Assembly (NCBI RefSeq): GCF_051622035.1
Contig: NC_135362.1
Span: forward strand, 24,017,001-24,081,000
Direction of reading: 5' to 3'
DNA: 64,000 nucleotides
DNA from: Arctopsyche grandis
Taxonomy: Eukaryota > Arthropoda > Insecta > Trichoptera > Hydropsychidae
The notes under the pieces were generated by a model. That model was not told where the DNA came from. It saw nothing but the letters and a program-made list of their open reading frames with translations, and did no database searches. Shown piece by piece: positions 60,751 to 64,000 of this stretch. Every line of letters begins with the position of its first letter. The first letter of the stretch is position 1. The position numbers and the translations under genes were made by a program.

Positions 60751-61379
60751 GTGTGATTAGTCTCTTATTTTATTTCTTGAACCCTCTTCAGTTAAGTTAA
60801 ATTAGCATGTGATACAAGGTGACGTATGGACAAAATAAATTGCTAATGATTTATGTATAATTTGAATTTATATATAAAAAAAAACATTATTATTTTGAAT
60901 AAAAACATCAATAAATTTTTTCTACCGCCATCTATGTTTAAAACTAATAAACAAACGTCAACGGTAAACGTCACCGAGTATCTCGCCGGGCAGATTTGAA
61001 AAGCTTCTTAAACGATCTTTTATATCTATCGTAATGGCGGAGGATCCATTTACTTATATTGATGACCAAAATGAGCAATATGGCAAAGTATTAAAACGAT
61101 CGGATAAGAGGCAAACTTTTTCCTGAATTGTAATCGTAAGTGAAACGTAAAGGAGGTATGTAATAAAAAAAAAAATGGTTTCAATTGACTACTCATTGAT
61201 TTTTCATTGCGAAAGAGCTATATTTTTTAACATATTCTCCTTTTTTTTCAGCGTACAAAATGATATTAAATTATCAGTAAAGAATAGTGATTCAGAAAAA
61301 TACTTCATTCGATTGGGAAAGTAAAATTTGTGCGAGTAGGTATTGTAACTCCAATAAAAGAGTATAATTTAAATATTAA

Positions 61380-61385
61380 TTTATT
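61380..61385 (-). terminator. Polyadenylation signal of zinc-finger gene
   Basis: AATAAA on the minus strand, about 40 bases after the stop. Confidence 0.5.
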
Positions 61386-61422
61386 TAGTAAACAATTACT
61401 GTTCAGATGCAACCTTAAACAT

Positions 61423-62622
61423 TTAAATAACATCGTTATATACATTTGATTCGGGTGGCTTGTCCCCACTGTGACATCCCATATGCCGTTTTAAATGCTT
61501 ATTTGATACAAAAGAACTTGAGCATATTTCGCAAATGAACGGTTTATCCCCAGTGTGGTGCCTCATGTGTAACTTCAAGTCATACTTTTTAAAATAGCTC
61601 TTCGAACAGAGGTTACATTTGTACGGCTTTTCCCCGGTGTGACTCCTCATGTGCTCCTTCAAGTTCCAGTTCCTCAAAAAACTTTTCGAACACACTTCAC
61701 ATCTGAACGGATTCTCTTCGTCGTGAATTTTCGTGTGACATTCTAATATTTTCATTGAACCAAAGGACTTTAAGCATATTACACATTTATATGGATTCTC
61801 TCCGGAGTGATGTTTCATGTGTTGTTCTAGGGTGTTATTCGAAGGAAAGCATTCAGAGCAAATTTCACACTTGTGCGGCTTTCCCCTTGTGTGAATAGTG
61901 ACGTGTCTCTTCAAATCGCTGGTGTAGAGGAAGCACTTTGAACAGAACTCGCATTTGTGTGGTTTTTCTTCGACGTGAAGTTTTACATGACGATCTAGGC
62001 TTTTGTTCGAAAAGAAAATTTTCGTACACATGTAGCATTTGAACGGTTTTTCCCCGGTGTGCTGTTTCAGATGTATTTTCAAGTCGCAATTTTTCCCGTA
62101 ACGCTTCGAACAGATTTTACATTTGTACAGTTTCTCTGCGCCGTTGTGTACTTTCATGTGTAATTTGAGATTCCAGTTCGACACAAAGTACTTGGAGCAA
62201 ATCTCGCACTTGTGTGACTTTTCCCCACTGTGATGTTTCAAGTGTAATTTCAAATCCCACTTTCTTACGAAACACTTGGAGCAGACGTCACACTTGTGCG
62301 ATTTTTCCCCAGTGTGATGTTTCATATGAAGTCTCAAGTTCCAAATGTTTAAGAAACATTTCGAACACACCTCACATTTGTGTGGCCTTTCTCCAGTATG
62401 GATTTTCATATGAGCTTTTAAACTGAACTTTTCTGTAAACACTTTTAAACATATATCACATTTGTGTTCCTTTTTCTCGCTGTGAACTTTTAAATGCTCT
62501 ATTAAACGATTTTTGGTAATGAAACCTTCAGTGCAAACATCACATTTGTATGGTTTTCTTTTAGTTACTTTTTTAAATATATTTTTAGTGCGGTGATTTG
62601 AAGATAATTTTTCTCTATTCAC
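61423..62622 (-). CDS. C2H2 zinc-finger protein, last exon
   Basis: The exon starts after the acceptor ATTTGCAG at 62623 and runs to the stop, about 399 residues. It encodes 13 consecutive C2H2 fingers (CxxC...HxxxH) with TGEKP-type linkers, for example HTGEKPYKCNLCSKSY, some of them altered (HSEKKE, HVEEKP, HDEENP). Such proteins bind DNA in the nucleus. The upstream exons, which in insects often carry a ZAD or other N-terminal domain, are not recognised within 62.6-64 kb, so the gene is incomplete here. Target site and name cannot be given. Confidence 0.88.
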   Translation of the reverse strand: MNREKLSSNHRTKNIFKKVTKRKPYKCDVCTEGFITKNRLIEHLKVHSEKKEHKCDICLKVFTEKFSLKAHMKIHTGERPHKCEVCSKCFLNIWNLRLHMKHHTGEKSHKCDVCSKCFVRKWDLKLHLKHHSGEKSHKCEICSKYFVSNWNLKLHMKVHNGAEKLYKCKICSKRYGKNCDLKIHLKQHTGEKPFKCYMCTKIFFSNKSLDRHVKLHVEEKPHKCEFCSKCFLYTSDLKRHVTIHTRGKPHKCEICSECFPSNNTLEQHMKHHSGENPYKCVICLKSFGSMKILECHTKIHDEENPFRCEVCSKSFLRNWNLKEHMRSHTGEKPYKCNLCSKSYFKKYDLKLHMRHHTGDKPFICEICSSSFVSNKHLKRHMGCHSGDKPPESNVYNDVI

Positions 62623-62719
62623 CTGCAAATTTCAGAGTGAAAAATAAAATTCTAGTATATAAAATTAAGAGTATCATTCTCTCCATGACCCAATTCCTCA
62701 TCAGTTTTTTCATTCAAAA

Positions 62720-63027
62720 TTTATTTTATTTTTACATAGACATATACGAGGAAGGCCTAACAGGTAAAGCTCAATGCGCCTTCCTAGAAAATTAATAATT
62801 AAAGAACACGAAATTAAGAATTAATTATTTAATTAATCTATAGAGACATCTATGAATTTAGACTTGTTCATAATTTTTTACATATTGTACACAAATCAAA
62901 TTCTATAAAGGATATACTTGGAGTCACAAATATCCAAGTCTGACCAGCAGCATTAAAGATTAGCACGGGATCGAACCCGGTAGTCTCTCGGTGCTAAAAA
63001 TAAACACAACCACCGAGCAATACTGCA
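62720..63027 (-). mobile_element. tRNA-derived SINE, copy 4
   Basis: On the minus strand: TTGCTCGGTGG (A-box region), B box GGTTCGATCCC, body TTTGTGACTCCAAG, hairpin AGGAAGGCGCATT...AGGCCTTCC, T/A tail. It lies upstream of, or in an intron of, the zinc-finger gene. Confidence 0.75.
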
Positions 63028-63137
63028 TACATGTAAGCTTATTATAAATTATTTAAAATATCAAAGCTTTAGCTACTGAGTTTCGTTACTACTATAATAC
63101 AGATACTATATACTAAAAATATATATACAGATATACT

Positions 63138-63315
63138 CAGGGCTGTTTTTTGAAAAAAAAGGTGCCGGAACTCACTTCTTGTCAAGTTTTTGTATTGGAA
63201 AAGATTATATTCAAATTATATTATATAGAATATTCGTTTGAAACATAAAACATTCCGAGGCAAAAAGGTGCCGGAACGCAGTTCCACCGCGTTACATAAG
63301 AAAAAAAAAGCCCTG
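63138..63315. mobile_element. hAT MITE with exact 8-base duplication
   Basis: Ends CAGGGCTGTTTTTT and AAAAAAAAAGCCCTG. The 8-mer GATATACT flanks both sides (63130-63137 and 63316-63323). The inside repeats GGTGCCGGAACKCA twice. Confidence 0.85.
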
Positions 63316-63323
63316 GATATACT

Positions 63324-64000
63324 ATATACAGATATATACTACATGTATACAGATATATACTGTATACAGATATTATACAGATAGATATACTACAGATAGT
63401 AGAAGGAATTGGCATTCGAAATTGAAGAAATAATTCATTAAAAATTGAAATTGAAGAAATAATTCATTAACAGTTTCAAATACTGAATACTTTCACTCTT
63501 CACTACTTATTGCAATGTAGCTAGTTCAGAAGTGAAGTCTTAGAGTTAAAGCTTTGTTAACAGAAATAATTTTAAATAAGAGATGAAAAAAAAACACTAC
63601 AATTGTACCTCATGCTAGGTCATTGTCCTTTTAAATTTAAAAGTTGAAAAATCTGCATTCTGTTACATTATTGATGGTGTTCTGTTCAATACTAACTGAT
63701 AACAATGTATTAATTTGTGTCAATTGACGTTTAAATATGTACTATTTCAATCTAAATGGCCAAAAACTATCACATAGCAAACGATTGGTGTTTTACTTGT
63801 ATTCAGACGACAAAAACTGACGAGGATTGGGCCTCAGCAGAGAATTGTACCATTTTATATTATGTGAATAATTTATTTATGATAAAAATTACCATAGAGC
63901 ATTTTCCTGGAACATTATTTCGCTCATTGCTTGACGAATGTTTATCAATACTAATATTTGAGTCCTTCAAACTGGGATGAGTATTTTCAACTTTCTTTGT
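63324..64000. other. No gene seen
   Basis: GATATA-type microsatellite to about 63395, a 36-base tandem of GAAATAATTCATTAA near 63420-63475, then AT-rich sequence. No frame is supported. Confidence 0.4.

Overview
The window is a nuclear fragment of an animal genome, most likely an insect. It is AT-rich, its genes have several introns with GT-AG sites, and it is crowded with TA and ACAT microsatellites, Helitrons, MITEs, LINE fragments, a tRNA-derived SINE and LTR-element relics. The order (Lepidoptera or another) cannot be settled from the sequence alone.

Host genes rebuilt by joining exons by phase: an unrecognised four-membrane-segment protein (minus, 5444-6117); a one-exon 86-residue coiled-coil protein (plus, 15253-15513); tRNA-dihydrouridine synthase DUS2 (minus, six exons, 16378-19373, 449 residues); three small secreted six-cysteine proteins of one family (minus 21266-21607, minus 27023-27349, plus 28856-29182); a syntaxin-7-like Qa-SNARE (plus, five exons, 39375-46269, 265 residues); ANKRD39 (minus, three exons, 49235-51950, 184 residues); two adjacent proteins resembling GTP cyclohydrolase I feedback regulatory protein (minus, 52427-56368 and 52093-52386); and the last exon of a 13-finger C2H2 zinc-finger protein (minus, 61423-62622). 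A decayed kelch-repeat pseudogene lies at about 34270-34960.

Layout: 0-5 kb is repeats (LINE 3' end, hAT, PIF/Harbinger and fold-back elements). 5.4-6.1 kb is the membrane-protein gene. 8.7-14.6 kb is a Helitron end, a very GC-rich block and a young Ty3/gypsy element of CsRn1 type nested in the LTR of another family. 15-19.4 kb holds the coiled-coil gene and DUS2. 21-30.4 kb holds the secreted-protein genes, two of them in the arms of a 4.6 kb inverted duplication around a TA repeat. 30-39 kb is mostly relics. 39.4-46.3 kb is the syntaxin gene, whose introns are packed with mobile elements. 49.2-56.4 kb is a head-to-tail minus-strand trio (GFRP-like 1, GFRP-like 2, ANKRD39) with gaps of only 40 and 142 bases. 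57-64 kb holds a LINE fragment, SINEs, solo LTRs and the zinc-finger exon.

The points most worth following are the inverted duplication with its 38-base palindromic junction, the possible polycistronic GFRP/GFRP/ANKRD39 cluster, and the secreted six-cysteine family with its shared non-coding first exon. Several mobile elements are dated or bounded by exact target-site duplications read directly here.
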